Part shown: positions 7,620 to 16,058 of the stretch, piece by piece
How positions within the stretch are numbered: the stretch's first letter is position 1
Layout: each line of letters starts with the position of its first letter
From: Pseudomonadota bacterium
GTDB taxonomy: Bacteria > Pseudomonadota > Alphaproteobacteria > Rhizobiales > Devosiaceae
DNA: 29,253 nucleotides
NCBI GenBank assembly: GCA_023390785.1
Contig: JAEWCE010000218.1
Coordinates: 1-29,253, forward strand
Direction of reading: 5' to 3'
Made by a program: the position numbers and the translations under genes
Notes under the pieces: generated by a model
The model's input: only the letters and a program-made list of their open reading frames with translations
Told to the model about the DNA's origin: nothing
Databases searched by the model: none

Positions 7620-8135
7620 TCAGAGCAGGTGGCGCAGCGTCTTGCGCAGCCGCTTGGCGGTCGCCTTTCCCAGCGCCGAGCGTGCGCTTGCCTCGATCTC
7701 GTCCAGCACGGCCTGCCGTTCGTGGAGATTGCGCAGTCCAAGCTCGGTGAACACGATATGGCGCACCCGTTTGTCCAGCGGATCGATCTCGCGCCTGATC
7801 ACGCCGTGCTGTTCGAGCTGGTCCAGCGATTGCTGCACCGCCTGCTTGCTGAGCCCGGTGCGCGTGGCGAGCGAGGATTGCAGCGCTCCCTCGGGAGGCA
7901 GATGATCAAGCAGGTCGCCGACCGCCGTCAGGTGCCAGGGAAACCCCCGTCGCGCCATCTCCTGCCGATAGCGCGTGTGCCACGTCTCGGCGAGGCGGGA
8001 GACCGCATTGAACAGGGTTTTCCGGGGCCTGGGCGTTTCGTCTAGCATCTTGACGAGAGTGGCGAGGCGCGCCTCGTGGGTCAAGCGGAACGCGGGAGCC
8101 TCAGGCCGCATTTGCAAGGCAAAGGAGACGGCCAT
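7620..8135 (-). CDS. MarR-family winged-helix transcriptional regulator
   Basis: The product is up to 171 aa. A first helix (LFNAVSRLAETWHTRYRQEM) is followed by the recognition region ALQSSLATRTGLSKQAVQQSLDQLEQHGVIRREIDPLDKRVRHIVFT, a classic MarR helix-turn-helix plus wing with the DPLDKR wing signature. The C-terminal helix would complete the dimer interface. The start is uncertain. ATG 8135 overlaps the ATG of the divergent phhB-like gene (both read from CCATGG). ATG 8111 and ATG 8048 are alternatives, and the last would give a 142-aa protein closer to typical MarR length. Codon usage upstream of 8048 still looks coding. It may control phhB or itself; the effector is unknown. Confidence 0.88.
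   Translation of the reverse strand: MAVSFALQMRPEAPAFRLTHEARLATLVKMLDETPRPRKTLFNAVSRLAETWHTRYRQEMARRGFPWHLTAVGDLLDHLPPEGALQSSLATRTGLSKQAVQQSLDQLEQHGVIRREIDPLDKRVRHIVFTELGLRNLHERQAVLDEIEASARSALGKATAKRLRKTLRHLL
8049..8085. promoter_or_regulatory. Candidate operator: nested dyad between MarR and the dehydratase gene
   Basis: CGAGGCGCGCCTCG (8063-8076) is a perfect 14-bp palindrome. It is flanked by CTTGAC (8049-8054) and its complement GTCAAG (8080-8085), though spacing on the two sides is unequal (8 and 3 nt). It lies 49 bp before the dehydratase ATG. It would be intergenic only if MarR starts at 8048; otherwise it lies in the MarR N-terminal codons. Confidence 0.3.
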
Positions 8136-8421
8136 GGCCGAAAAGCTTAGTGAGACCCAGCGAGAAACAGCGCTCGGATCGCTCGATGGCTGGGGCTATG
8201 ACGCCACCGCCGATGCGCTGGCGCGGGACATCAAATTCAAGGATTTCTCCGAGGCGTTTGCCTTCATGACGCGCGTGGCGCTGCTGGCGGAAGCGGCGGG
8301 GCACCATCCCGAATGGTCGAACGTGTACAACCGGGTCAGCATCCGGCTGCGCACGCACGATGCCGACGGGGTGACGCAAAAGGACGTCGATCTCGCCACC
8401 GCCATCGGCAAGCTCATTTGA
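8134..8421 (+). CDS. phhB: 4a-hydroxytetrahydrobiopterin (pterin-4a-carbinolamine) dehydratase
   Basis: This 95-aa protein matches the PCD family in length. It contains the signature EAAGHHPEWSNVYNRV (His57-His58-Pro59, Trp61) followed by a basic strand and a late TQKDVDLA motif. The enzyme dehydrates 4a-carbinolamine-tetrahydropterin, recycling the cofactor of aromatic amino acid hydroxylases; bacterial members may also act in molybdopterin or other pterin pathways. No phenylalanine hydroxylase is in this window, so the partner is unknown. ATG 8134 has an AAAGGAGA ribosome binding site (8121-8128). The gene is divergent from MarR and its last 8 bases overlap the convergent end of dnaE2. Confidence 0.92.
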   Translation: MAEKLSETQRETALGSLDGWGYDATADALARDIKFKDFSEAFAFMTRVALLAEAAGHHPEWSNVYNRVSIRLRTHDADGVTQKDVDLATAIGKLI

Positions 8422-11400
8422 AATTGCGCCCGCGCGGCAACGCCGCGCGCGCCTGGCGCTCGGCCGTTTCCTGTCGCTTGAGGTGCGGTAATTGGTGGGC
8501 GGGAGTCTCGTCGAGGGTGCCTTCGTCGCCATGGGCAAGCGAGGCATCTCCCAGGGCGTAGCCATTGGCGAGGCCGGTCAGCTCATCGGTCAGGTCGGTG
8601 AAGGTTTCCGCCACGACGTGGATGACATCGCCTTCGATCTGCAGCTTGCCGCGCACCGCCATCACGCGGGAGGCAAGGATGGTGCGCCGATGTGTCTCAA
8701 AAGCCTTCGACCAGATGACGATATTTGCGATGCCAGTTTCGTCCTCGAGCGTGGCGAACACGACGCCGCTGGCCGTTCCTGGCCGCTGCCGGACCAGCAC
8801 CAGGCCGGCCACCTCGATGCGCTGCCCGTCGCGATGAGTCTTGAGGTCGGCACAGCGCACCACGTGGCGCGCCGCGAGCTTGCCGCGCAAAAAGCTCATC
8901 GGGTGGGCCTTGAGCGAGAACGACATGGTCCGGTAGTCGTGCACGACGTCCTCACCATGCGACATTGGCGGCAGGTCGGGGTCGGCCTCGCCGCGCACCT
9001 CCGGGCGTCCCTGATGCCGGAACAAATCCAGCATGTCGGCGCCATCCGCGCCCTTGAGGCCGCGCACTGCCCATAGCGCCTTGCGTCGATTGAGGCCGAG
9101 GGAGCGGAAGGCGTCCGCCTCGGCAAGCTTTTCGAGCGCGGCCACCGGCAGCCCGGTCCTGGTCCAGAGGTCACGCACCGAGCCGTAGCCCGATCCACGC
9201 CGCGCCATAAGCCGCATCGCGTGCTCCTCCTTGAGGCCGCTGACCTCGCGGAAACCGAGGCGGACAGCCTTGTCGGACCAGATATGGGCCCGCATCTGCT
9301 GATGCTGCGGCCACGCCCGCGGGCCGGCGGCCGGGCCGCCCTCCAGCGCGCTCCAATAGTCGGAGCGATTGATGTCGACCGGACGCACCTCGACCCCGTG
9401 TTCGATGGCGTCGCGGATGAGCTGCGCCGGCGCGTAGAACCCCATCGGCTGGCTGTCGAGCAGCGCCGCGAGGAACACATCCGGGTAATGGCACTTAAGC
9501 CAGCACGAGACATAGACCAGCAGGGCGAACGATGCCGCATGGCTTTCGGGAAAACCGTAGGAGCCGAACCCCTCGATCTGCTTGAAGCAGGCTTCCGCAA
9601 AATCGTCCGGATAGCCATTGTCCTTCATGCCCTTGAGGAACTTCTCGCGGAACACCCCGACCCCGCCGGTCCGCTTGAAGGTGGCCATCGATCGCCGCAG
9701 CCGGTCTGCCTCGCCGGGGCTGAACCCCGCCCCCTTGACCGCGATCTGCATCGCCTGCTCCTGGAACAGCGGTACACCCAGGGTCTTGCCGAGGACCGCT
9801 TCCAGTTCCTTCGAGGGATAGGTCACGGTCTCCTTGCCCAGCCGGCGCTTGAGATAGGGATGCACCATGCCGCCCTGGATCGGCCCTGGTCGCACGATCG
9901 CCACCTCGATGACGAGGTCGTAGAATTCCTTCGGCTGGAGCCGCGGCAGCATCGACATCTGCGCCCGGCTCTCGATCTGGAATACGCCGATGGTGTCGGC
10001 CCGGTGCGTCATGTCGAACACCGGCTTGGCCACCTCGGGATGGTCGTGTGCTTCGGCGAGCAGCTCCGTCATCTGCACGTCGCGCCGGTAATACATGTGC
10101 ATGAGGTCGAAGGCCCGGCGCAGACAGGTGAGCATGCCCAGCGCCAGCACGTCGACCTTGAGGATGCCGAGCGCATCGATATCGTCCTTGTTCCACTCGA
10201 TGATAGTGCGGCTGTCCGTCGCCGATTTGCTGATCGGCACCAGCCGGTCGAGTTCGTCGCGGGTGATGACGAAACCGCCCACATGCTGGCTCAGGTGCCG
10301 CGGGAACCCGTGCAGTTCCTGCGCGCATTCCAGCACCATGGCGAGCAGCGGATCGGCCGGATCGAGCCCCAGGGCCTTTACGTCCTCATGGTCCGGACTG
10401 CTGTCCCAGCCCCAGTGCAGCCGGTTGATGGCGTCGATCGTGTCGTCCGACAGGCCGAACACTTTGGCGGTCTCGCGCAGGGCGCCGCGCGAGCGATAGG
10501 TCACGACATTGGCGGTCAGGCCGGTGTGGTTGCCGCCATATTTGGCATAGACATACTGCATCACTTCCTCGCGCCGCTCGTGCTCGAAATCGACATCGAT
10601 ATCCGGCGGCTCGTCGCGCTCGGTGGAGAGGAACCGGCCGAAGACGAGGTCGACCTTGGTCGGGTCCACCTCGGTGATGCCGAGGCAGAAGCACACCACT
10701 GAATTCGCGGCCGAGCCCCGCCCCTGACACAGGATCTGCAGCTCCTCCCGGGCATGCCGGACGATATCGTGCACAGTGAGGAAATACGGAGCGTAGCCCT
10801 TCTCGGCGATCAGGGAGAATTCTGCCTCGAGCTGCGCTCGCACCTGCTCCGGAATATCGTTCTTGAAGCGCGCCTGCGCCCCTTCCCAGGTCAGGCGCTC
10901 CAGCGTCTGTTGCGTGGTTTCGGTGCCGATCTGCTCGGTCGGATAATTGTATTTGAGCTGATCGAGGCTGAAGCCGATACGGGCGGCGAACCGCTCGGTC
11001 TCGGCAATCGCCTGCGGATGTTCGCGGAACAGTCGCAGCATTTCACCCGGCGTCTTGAGGTGTCGCTCGGCATTGGCCTCGAGCCGCCGGCCGGCAGCCT
11101 CGATGCTCATGTGCTCGCGGATGCAGGTGACGACGTCCTGCAGCACCCGGCGTCCCGGCTCGTGGTACAGCACGTCGTTGTTGGCGAGCATCGGCACTCC
11201 GGCGCGGCGGGCGAGGTCGGCGATCCGGTTGAGCCGTTGCCGGTCGTTGCCGGCAAAGCGGCAGGCGGCCCCGAGCCACACCCGTCCCGAACAATGCGCC
11301 GCGAGCCGCCGCAGCACCGTCTCGGTTCCGGCCCAGTCGGTTTCGTCAGGCATCAGGATGAAGAGTTGCCCCGGGGTGAAGTCCTCGGCGCCGATATCGA

Positions 11401-11803
11401 CCACTTTTGCCCGCGACAGGACCGGCGCCAGGTCGTCGAAAGCAAGCCGGCAATGGCCCTTCTCGCCGTCCTTGTGCAGATTGCCCATGCTGATCAGCTT
11501 GCACAGCCGGCCATAGGCATCGCGGTCGGTGGGATAGGCAACGATATCTGGTGTGCCGTCGGCAAAGCAGAGCCGCGTGCCCACCAGGTAACGGAAGCCG
11601 TCGGGGGGCCGCGGCTCCATGTCGCGCAGGCCGACATAGGCCCGCACCACCCCGGCAAAGCTGTTGCGGTCGGCAAGGCCGAACCCCTTTAGCCCCAGCA
11701 CGCCGGCCGCAATCGCCAGCTCCTCCGGATGCGAGCCGCCGCGCAGGAACGAAAAATTCGAGGTCGAGACCAGTTCGATATAGCCGGTGGGTGCGGCGCT
11801 CAT
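8414..11803 (-). CDS. dnaE2: Error-prone DNA polymerase DnaE2 (C-family, ImuC)
   Basis: The product is 1129 aa from ATG 11803, which overlaps the imuB stop in an ATGA. Order of regions: PHP domain (starting GYIELVSTSNFSFLRGGSHPEEL), polymerase palm with CQGRGSAANSVV near 359 and the catalytic PDIDVDFEHE motif at 400-409, a further conserved KVDVLALGML motif, then a C-terminal OB-fold (IEVAGLVLVRQRPGTASGVVF). DnaE2 extends DNA across lesions and causes damage-induced mutagenesis together with ImuA and ImuB. Length and the missing extended tau-binding tail fit DnaE2 rather than replicative DnaE1. An upstream in-frame ATG at 12016 lies within imuB and is not credible. Confidence 0.96.
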   Translation of the reverse strand: MSAAPTGYIELVSTSNFSFLRGGSHPEELAIAAGVLGLKGFGLADRNSFAGVVRAYVGLRDMEPRPPDGFRYLVGTRLCFADGTPDIVAYPTDRDAYGRLCKLISMGNLHKDGEKGHCRLAFDDLAPVLSRAKVVDIGAEDFTPGQLFILMPDETDWAGTETVLRRLAAHCSGRVWLGAACRFAGNDRQRLNRIADLARRAGVPMLANNDVLYHEPGRRVLQDVVTCIREHMSIEAAGRRLEANAERHLKTPGEMLRLFREHPQAIAETERFAARIGFSLDQLKYNYPTEQIGTETTQQTLERLTWEGAQARFKNDIPEQVRAQLEAEFSLIAEKGYAPYFLTVHDIVRHAREELQILCQGRGSAANSVVCFCLGITEVDPTKVDLVFGRFLSTERDEPPDIDVDFEHERREEVMQYVYAKYGGNHTGLTANVVTYRSRGALRETAKVFGLSDDTIDAINRLHWGWDSSPDHEDVKALGLDPADPLLAMVLECAQELHGFPRHLSQHVGGFVITRDELDRLVPISKSATDSRTIIEWNKDDIDALGILKVDVLALGMLTCLRRAFDLMHMYYRRDVQMTELLAEAHDHPEVAKPVFDMTHRADTIGVFQIESRAQMSMLPRLQPKEFYDLVIEVAIVRPGPIQGGMVHPYLKRRLGKETVTYPSKELEAVLGKTLGVPLFQEQAMQIAVKGAGFSPGEADRLRRSMATFKRTGGVGVFREKFLKGMKDNGYPDDFAEACFKQIEGFGSYGFPESHAASFALLVYVSCWLKCHYPDVFLAALLDSQPMGFYAPAQLIRDAIEHGVEVRPVDINRSDYWSALEGGPAAGPRAWPQHQQMRAHIWSDKAVRLGFREVSGLKEEHAMRLMARRGSGYGSVRDLWTRTGLPVAALEKLAEADAFRSLGLNRRKALWAVRGLKGADGADMLDLFRHQGRPEVRGEADPDLPPMSHGEDVVHDYRTMSFSLKAHPMSFLRGKLAARHVVRCADLKTHRDGQRIEVAGLVLVRQRPGTASGVVFATLEDETGIANIVIWSKAFETHRRTILASRVMAVRGKLQIEGDVIHVVAETFTDLTDELTGLANGYALGDASLAHGDEGTLDETPAHQLPHLKRQETAERQARAALPRGRNFK

Positions 11804-13476
11804 GCAAAGAACCCCTGCAGGAACCAGCGCGGTGTTTCGGCCACTCCGAACAGGCCGAGGCGGAACAGCCAGAAGCGCCGCCCGCCATCGTCCTCGACCA
11901 CGTAATAATCGCGCGTCGTGCGCCCCTCCTCGAAATACAGCGTTCGGCTCTTGTCGGCACTGGCGGCTTCGATACTGCCCTCGGTGAGTTGCAGCTTTTG
12001 GCCGGTACGATGCCACTCGTCGCCGATCCGCTCCGGCCCCGAGGCCTTGACGAAGCGGTAGTTCACCCGCCGCCAGGTCATGCCGGCCGGCGGCGCATCG
12101 GGCACTTCGGCGATGACGGTGATTGGCTCGGGATGCGGCAGCAGCCGCATCGGACGCGGTACCGTCGGCGGCGACGCCTCCGGACCGGGCGCAGGGGCTG
12201 CGATCGCCGGCTCGAGCACCACGGCACGCTCGGGGATGTAGCTGTTGACCGGCCTGGCGCGGACCACCGCCAGCGCGCCCAGCCGGCTGCTCATCACGTC
12301 ATAAAGTCGGTCGAGGCTCTGCGAACCGGTGTCGACGCCGAAGGCGCCGGTCTGGGTCGGCTCCAGCGGCGAAATCGAGCTGGCCCCAAGCCGGATCATG
12401 TCGATACCGAAACCGGCATCGTATTCCGCTCCCAGCCGTTCGGCGCGATGCGCGAACAAGCGGGCGATATGATGGGCATCGCGCGTTGCCCGCGCCGCAT
12501 TGACCGACAGTGTCATCACCTTGTGGTCGACGCGATAGAGATAGAGGTGAAAGCTCTGCGCCCCGATGCCCTCGCTTTGCAGGCGGAACGAGAGCTGCAC
12601 CGCCAGGTCGTGCGTGCACATCAGCACGTCGTCGATGAGTCCGATCGGTTCGGCGAAACGATGCTCGGCGAACCGATCGGCGACCGGCAGGCGCGGATCG
12701 AGCTTCTCTTCGATCCACCCCAGCGCCTGGTCGAAGCGCAACAGGAACGACACTCCAAAGCGTGCCTGCATGCTCTTGCGGTCGCGCTCGAAGAGCTGGT
12801 GGATGCGCTTGAGGCCGAGTTGGATGAGTTTTTCGGCCTGCGCCGGCTCGAGGCGCAGCGCTGCAACCGGCAGCGGGCGCAGCGCCTCGGCCTCGCGGCC
12901 CGCCGGCACGATCCGCCCCGGGGTGAAATGCGCAATGGCCCAGGCGGCGCCGATGGTCGAGGCGATAGCGCCCTGCGTTGAAAAGCCCAGCGTGCGGAGG
13001 CGACTGACCAGCCTTTCGAGCATCGCCGCCTCGCCACCGAACAGATGGCTGACGCCGGTGATGTCGAGGCAGAGATCGCCATAAGCCTCGTCATGGGTCA
13101 AAACCGAGACGATCGGCGAGGCGTTGGAGTGCCAATCGGCGAAATCGGCGAACAGCTGCGTCAGGTGCGGCCGGTCGATCTCGCGCGCCTCGAGCTCCGG
13201 CACCATGGCGCGCGCGTCCGACAGCGACTGCCCGGGGCAGAGCCTGAACGCCGTCGCGGCGGCATCGACCGCCACCAGCCGCATGGCGCCCTTCTGCTTT
13301 TCCCATAATGCCAGGGGCCGGCCCGAGGCGGCGAGCTCCGGCTCAGCCCGCTTGAGACAATCGGTCGCCCAGCGCGGCAGAGTCAGCACCAGATAGCGCC
13401 GCGCCGGCGGGAACAGCGGGGCGGTCGGTGCTGGGCCGGCCGGTGCCGGAAGTGTCGTCTGCCAACGCGAAGCCAT
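11800..13476 (-). CDS. imuB: ImuB, Y-family-like mutasome adaptor
   Basis: The product is 558 aa from ATG 13476. It starts with a 25-aa Pro/Ala-rich lead, then the conserved RRYLVLTLPRWATDCLKR, an LCLDITGVSHLFGGE motif (in place of the catalytic acidic motif of active Y-family polymerases), a little-finger-like region and a C-terminal extension ending in LFGVAETPRWFLQGFFA. ImuB is thought to be catalytically inactive and to dock DnaE2 and ImuA on the beta clamp. The stop overlaps dnaE2 by 4 nt. No start codon is available close to RRYLVL, so the ATG at 13476 is chosen. This makes imuB overlap imuA by 134 nt in another frame. Confidence 0.93.
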   Translation of the reverse strand: MASRWQTTLPAPAGPAPTAPLFPPARRYLVLTLPRWATDCLKRAEPELAASGRPLALWEKQKGAMRLVAVDAAATAFRLCPGQSLSDARAMVPELEAREIDRPHLTQLFADFADWHSNASPIVSVLTHDEAYGDLCLDITGVSHLFGGEAAMLERLVSRLRTLGFSTQGAIASTIGAAWAIAHFTPGRIVPAGREAEALRPLPVAALRLEPAQAEKLIQLGLKRIHQLFERDRKSMQARFGVSFLLRFDQALGWIEEKLDPRLPVADRFAEHRFAEPIGLIDDVLMCTHDLAVQLSFRLQSEGIGAQSFHLYLYRVDHKVMTLSVNAARATRDAHHIARLFAHRAERLGAEYDAGFGIDMIRLGASSISPLEPTQTGAFGVDTGSQSLDRLYDVMSSRLGALAVVRARPVNSYIPERAVVLEPAIAAPAPGPEASPPTVPRPMRLLPHPEPITVIAEVPDAPPAGMTWRRVNYRFVKASGPERIGDEWHRTGQKLQLTEGSIEAASADKSRTLYFEEGRTTRDYYVVEDDGGRRFWLFRLGLFGVAETPRWFLQGFFA

Positions 13477-14170
13477 GCTCTGTCCAGTCCACCAGATACT
13501 CCTCGCCTTCGGTGCCGCGCCGCCGCGGATCGAGGCTGCCCTTCTCGAGCACCAGCCGCCAGCGCGGCGGACCCGGCGCCCGCTCGTCGAACGGCGGCGG
13601 GGCGCTCGGAGCAGGCACCACACGCCAACGATAGCGGGCGGCGCTGGCCTCGCGGGCGCGGCCATAGCGCACGAGGAACACTGCACCGGCAGATGCGGCG
13701 CAGCGCAGCGCCAACCGACGCGAAGCGGTGAAATCGAGCGCCTTGTGGGCATAGGCGATGTCGGCAACCACCGCGCCCACCGCCCGGCAGGCCACCGCCT
13801 CCTCGATGGCCCACAACAGCTCGACGATGCTGCCCGTGCGGATCAGGACGATCGCCTGGCTGTCGAGCCCGAAGCTCGAAAGTCCGAGCCCATAGGGCAG
13901 GCCCAGCTCCTGCGCGTCGGCCTTGAGCTGCAGGATGAGCAGCCCCGGCCGCGCCGGTTGCAGCAGGCTGCGCGCCTGCGCCAGGGCGAAACCCAGCGCC
14001 GACCCGGCATCGGCGAGGCCGTCGGCGAACACCTCGTGCAGCACGCCGGGCGGCACCGCCAACAGGCCCTGCGGCCGCGCCCCGGGCTCGAAATCCTTGA
14101 GCGGAGGCTGGGCTTCGAGGGCGGCAACCTGCTGCCTCAGCGTCTCGAGGGTTTGCGCTTTGCCCAGCAT
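13343..14170 (-). CDS. imuA: ImuA, RecA-like mutasome protein
   Basis: The product is 275 aa from ATG 14170 (MLGKAQTLETLRQQVAALE), with GGGAG upstream. It shows the RecA/SulA-like ImuA features LHEVFADG, ALGFALAQARSLL, LILQL, the YGLGLSSFGLD and LLWAIEEAVACRAVGAVVAD segments, and a C-terminal RWRLVLEKG... EYLVDWTEHGFALA region. ImuA is required with ImuB and DnaE2 for SOS mutagenesis. An ATG at 14191 also exists, but it would leave only 7 bp to the LexA box, so 14170 is preferred. About 44 C-terminal codons (13343-13476) overlap the start of imuB in a different frame and lie beyond the usual conserved end. Confidence 0.88.
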   Translation of the reverse strand: MLGKAQTLETLRQQVAALEAQPPLKDFEPGARPQGLLAVPPGVLHEVFADGLADAGSALGFALAQARSLLQPARPGLLILQLKADAQELGLPYGLGLSSFGLDSQAIVLIRTGSIVELLWAIEEAVACRAVGAVVADIAYAHKALDFTASRRLALRCAASAGAVFLVRYGRAREASAARYRWRVVPAPSAPPPFDERAPGPPRWRLVLEKGSLDPRRRGTEGEEYLVDWTEHGFALADDTSGTGRPSTDRPAVPAGAALSGADSAALGDRLSQAG

Positions 14171-14198
14171 GGGGAGGGCTCCCTTGTTCATATTATGA

Positions 14199-14213
14199 GA
14201 ACAAATAGAGAAC
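14199..14213 (-). promoter_or_regulatory. LexA (SOS) box upstream of imuA-imuB-dnaE2
   Basis: On the minus strand the site reads GTTC-TCTATTT-GTTC, an exact match to the alphaproteobacterial LexA direct-repeat consensus GTTC-N7-GTTC. It sits 28 bp upstream of the imuA ATG, next to a CATAAT that could serve as -10. An overlapping perfect inverted repeat, TTGTTC-N9-GAACAA, spans 14185-14205. The position before a mutasome cassette makes SOS control very likely. Confidence 0.88.
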
Positions 14214-14366
14214 ATCAGACTCGGTTGCAGAGTCAAGCCGAGTCTTTTGCACCTGCATGTGGCCGAAACGCCGCGCTCGGGCTTCAACAGCGCGTGAGAC
14301 GGCCCTCTTCGGCTTCCGCAACCGGGCGCCCGCGCATTATTTCAGCGACGCCCAACGGAAATCCTC

Positions 14367-14810
14367 ATGTTCGACGCCATCACCCGCCTCTTCGCCCAGC
14401 CCGAAACGCCGCACTTCCACAACGAGCCCAAGCTCGCCGTCGCCGCCCTTCTGGTGCATCTGTCGGCGGTTGACGGGCAGGTGACCGATGGCGAACGCGC
14501 TGCCGTCCGCAACGCACTGATGGACCATTATGGCCTCGCCGAGGACGAGGTTGACCGCCTGCTGGCGACCGCGACCCGCCGCGACAGCGAAGCCGTCGAT
14601 TTCTACCGCTTTACCTCCGCCATCACCTCGCTCGACGAAGCCGAGCGGCTCGAGATCGTGCGCATGATGTGGCAGGTGGTGTTCGCCGACGGCAAGAACC
14701 ACGAACTCGAAGACAACATGGTCTGGCGTATCGCCGAGCTGATCGGCGTGTCGGCACGCGACCGCACCACGCTGCGCAAGCAGATGAGCCGGTCCAAACC
14801 GGCCGACTAG
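14367..14810 (+). CDS. TerB-family protein (tellurite-resistance TerB-like domain)
   Basis: A 147-aa, all-helical protein. The TerB-like core begins at KLAVAALLVHLSAVDGQVTDGERAAVRNALMDHYGL and a second half carries MMWQVVFADGKNHELEDNMVWRIAELIGVS. The two acidic DG loops match the metal-binding positions of the family. No signal peptide or membrane helix is seen, so it is probably cytosolic. Family members occur widely as solitary genes with unclear function, and no other ter genes are here, so tellurite resistance should not be inferred. It is divergent from the SOS operon and its stop interlocks with the convergent downstream gene in a CTAG. Confidence 0.87.
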   Translation: MFDAITRLFAQPETPHFHNEPKLAVAALLVHLSAVDGQVTDGERAAVRNALMDHYGLAEDEVDRLLATATRRDSEAVDFYRFTSAITSLDEAERLEIVRMMWQVVFADGKNHELEDNMVWRIAELIGVSARDRTTLRKQMSRSKPAD

Positions 14811-15400
14811 TCGCCCCCTTCCGCATTCACCGCGGGAGATCCACCCACAGCGGGCACCTTGAACGGCTGGACGATCTCCGGGTCGTTCTCGCAATCGAAT
14901 TTGCCGGCCTTGTCCTGCGCAAGTTTCCGCGCCACCGCGTTGGCGTCCTTGACCGCCTGCGCATCGATGAGCCCGATCCAGCACGTCGCGCCGAGTTTGA
15001 CCTGGGTGACCACCAGCAGCTGGTATTTGTCGTTGCCATCTTCGCCAGCGATGAACCAGCGCAGCACGGTCGCAACGGGCTGCAGATTGTCCTTGTCCGA
15101 GGCATCGACCAGCCACTCGATCTTGGTGCCGGTGTGGTTGAAGGCCGAGAACCCCTGGTTCATCGCTTTCTCGGCCATCGCCTGCACGCCATAGCTGACC
15201 GATTGTCTCAGGTCGCCCTCCCCGATCACGACCGGATAGCCCCGCAGCCCCGGACAGACCGAGGTGCCGCCGACCTCGTCGGACGAAATGGTGGTGCATT
15301 GCTCGTATTTGAGATCGGTGTATTCGGACCTGAGCTCCGCGGCCCCGGCCATCGCCGGCAGCAGCGTCAACCCGATCAAACTCGTGAAAATTGCCCGCAT
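14807..15400 (-). CDS. Secreted hypothetical protein (DUF-type, periplasmic)
   Basis: The product is 197 aa from ATG 15400, beginning MRAIFTSLIGLTLLPAMAGA, a clear Sec signal peptide cleaved before AELRSEY. The upstream in-frame ATG at 15463 would precede the signal with an unlikely extension. The mature part has four Cys (QCTTIS, SVCPGL, TCWIGL, FDCEND) that could form two disulfides, and reads YQLLVVTQVKLGATCWIGLIDAQAVKDANAVARKLAQDKAG. I do not recognise a named function; similar small periplasmic proteins are common in Hyphomicrobiales. It is divergent from ppa (95 nt between the two starts) and its stop overlaps the terB-like stop. Confidence 0.75.
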   Translation of the reverse strand: MRAIFTSLIGLTLLPAMAGAAELRSEYTDLKYEQCTTISSDEVGGTSVCPGLRGYPVVIGEGDLRQSVSYGVQAMAEKAMNQGFSAFNHTGTKIEWLVDASDKDNLQPVATVLRWFIAGEDGNDKYQLLVVTQVKLGATCWIGLIDAQAVKDANAVARKLAQDKAGKFDCENDPEIVQPFKVPAVGGSPAVNAEGGD

Positions 15401-15495
15401 CGTCCCTCCTGCGCATGCCCCATGCGCGCTGCGCATCTTGCCAGATGCCGGGCGCTGCGCCAAAACGCGCGAAATCTCCCAACCCAGCGAACACC

Positions 15496-16029
15496 ATGAA
15501 CATCGACGCCATCGCCATCGGCAAGGCCCCGCCCGACGACATCAATGTCATCATCGAGGTGCCGCTGGGCGGCGAGCCGATCAAATACGAGATCGACAAG
15601 GCCTCGGGCGCCCTGTTCGTCGACCGCTTCCTCTATACGCCGATGCGCTATCCGGGAAACTACGGCTGCATCCCGCACACCCTGTGCGGCGACGGCGACC
15701 CGCTCGACGTGCTGGTGATGAACTCGCGGCCGCTGGTGCCCGGCGCCGTGGTGCGCAGCCGCCCCATCGGCGTGCTGTTCATGGAGGATGACGGCGGCAA
15801 GGACGAAAAGATCCTCGCCGTGCCCGCGCACAAGCTCACCGCAATGTACGACAAGGTGCACGACATAAACGATATCCAGGCCATCCAGGTCGAGCGCGTG
15901 AAGCATTTCTTCACCCACTACAAGGACCTCGAGCCCAACAAATGGGCCAAGATCTCCCACGTCGGCAACGCTGCCGACGCCCGCCGCGTCATCCTCGACT
16001 CGATCGAGCTGGCAAAGACGGCGAGATAG
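15496..16029 (+). CDS. ppa: Inorganic pyrophosphatase, soluble family I
   Basis: The product is 177 aa from ATG 15496, the usual length for bacterial Ppa. Active-site residues are present: Glu21 and Lys30 in INVIIEVPLGGEPIKYE, Tyr56 in YPGNYGCIP, the Mg-binding DGDPLDV (Asp66, Asp68, Asp71), and Asp98/Asp103/Lys105 in EDDGGKDEK. It hydrolyses cytosolic PPi to two phosphates, pulling biosynthetic reactions forward. The longer reading frame from 15391 is rejected because homology starts at MNIDAI. A bidirectional terminator-like hairpin follows. A proton-pumping pyrophosphatase (hppA) is also encoded 9 kb away. Confidence 0.97.
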   Translation: MNIDAIAIGKAPPDDINVIIEVPLGGEPIKYEIDKASGALFVDRFLYTPMRYPGNYGCIPHTLCGDGDPLDVLVMNSRPLVPGAVVRSRPIGVLFMEDDGGKDEKILAVPAHKLTAMYDKVHDINDIQAIQVERVKHFFTHYKDLEPNKWAKISHVGNAADARRVILDSIELAKTAR

Positions 16030-16058
16030 CCTGTAACGGCGTTCTTGACCTTCAAACG

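Noticed and set aside
5252..7750. 832-codon open frame on the plus strand opposite the GGDEF/EAL gene
   Set aside because: The product is Arg/His/Gln/Asp-rich with no domain. It is the usual antisense shadow of a high-GC gene whose minus-strand product has full PAS, GGDEF and EAL motifs.
14367..14810. Tellurite resistance function for the TerB-like gene
   Set aside because: No terA, terC, terD or terZ genes accompany it; solitary TerB-domain proteins are common and not tied to tellurite.
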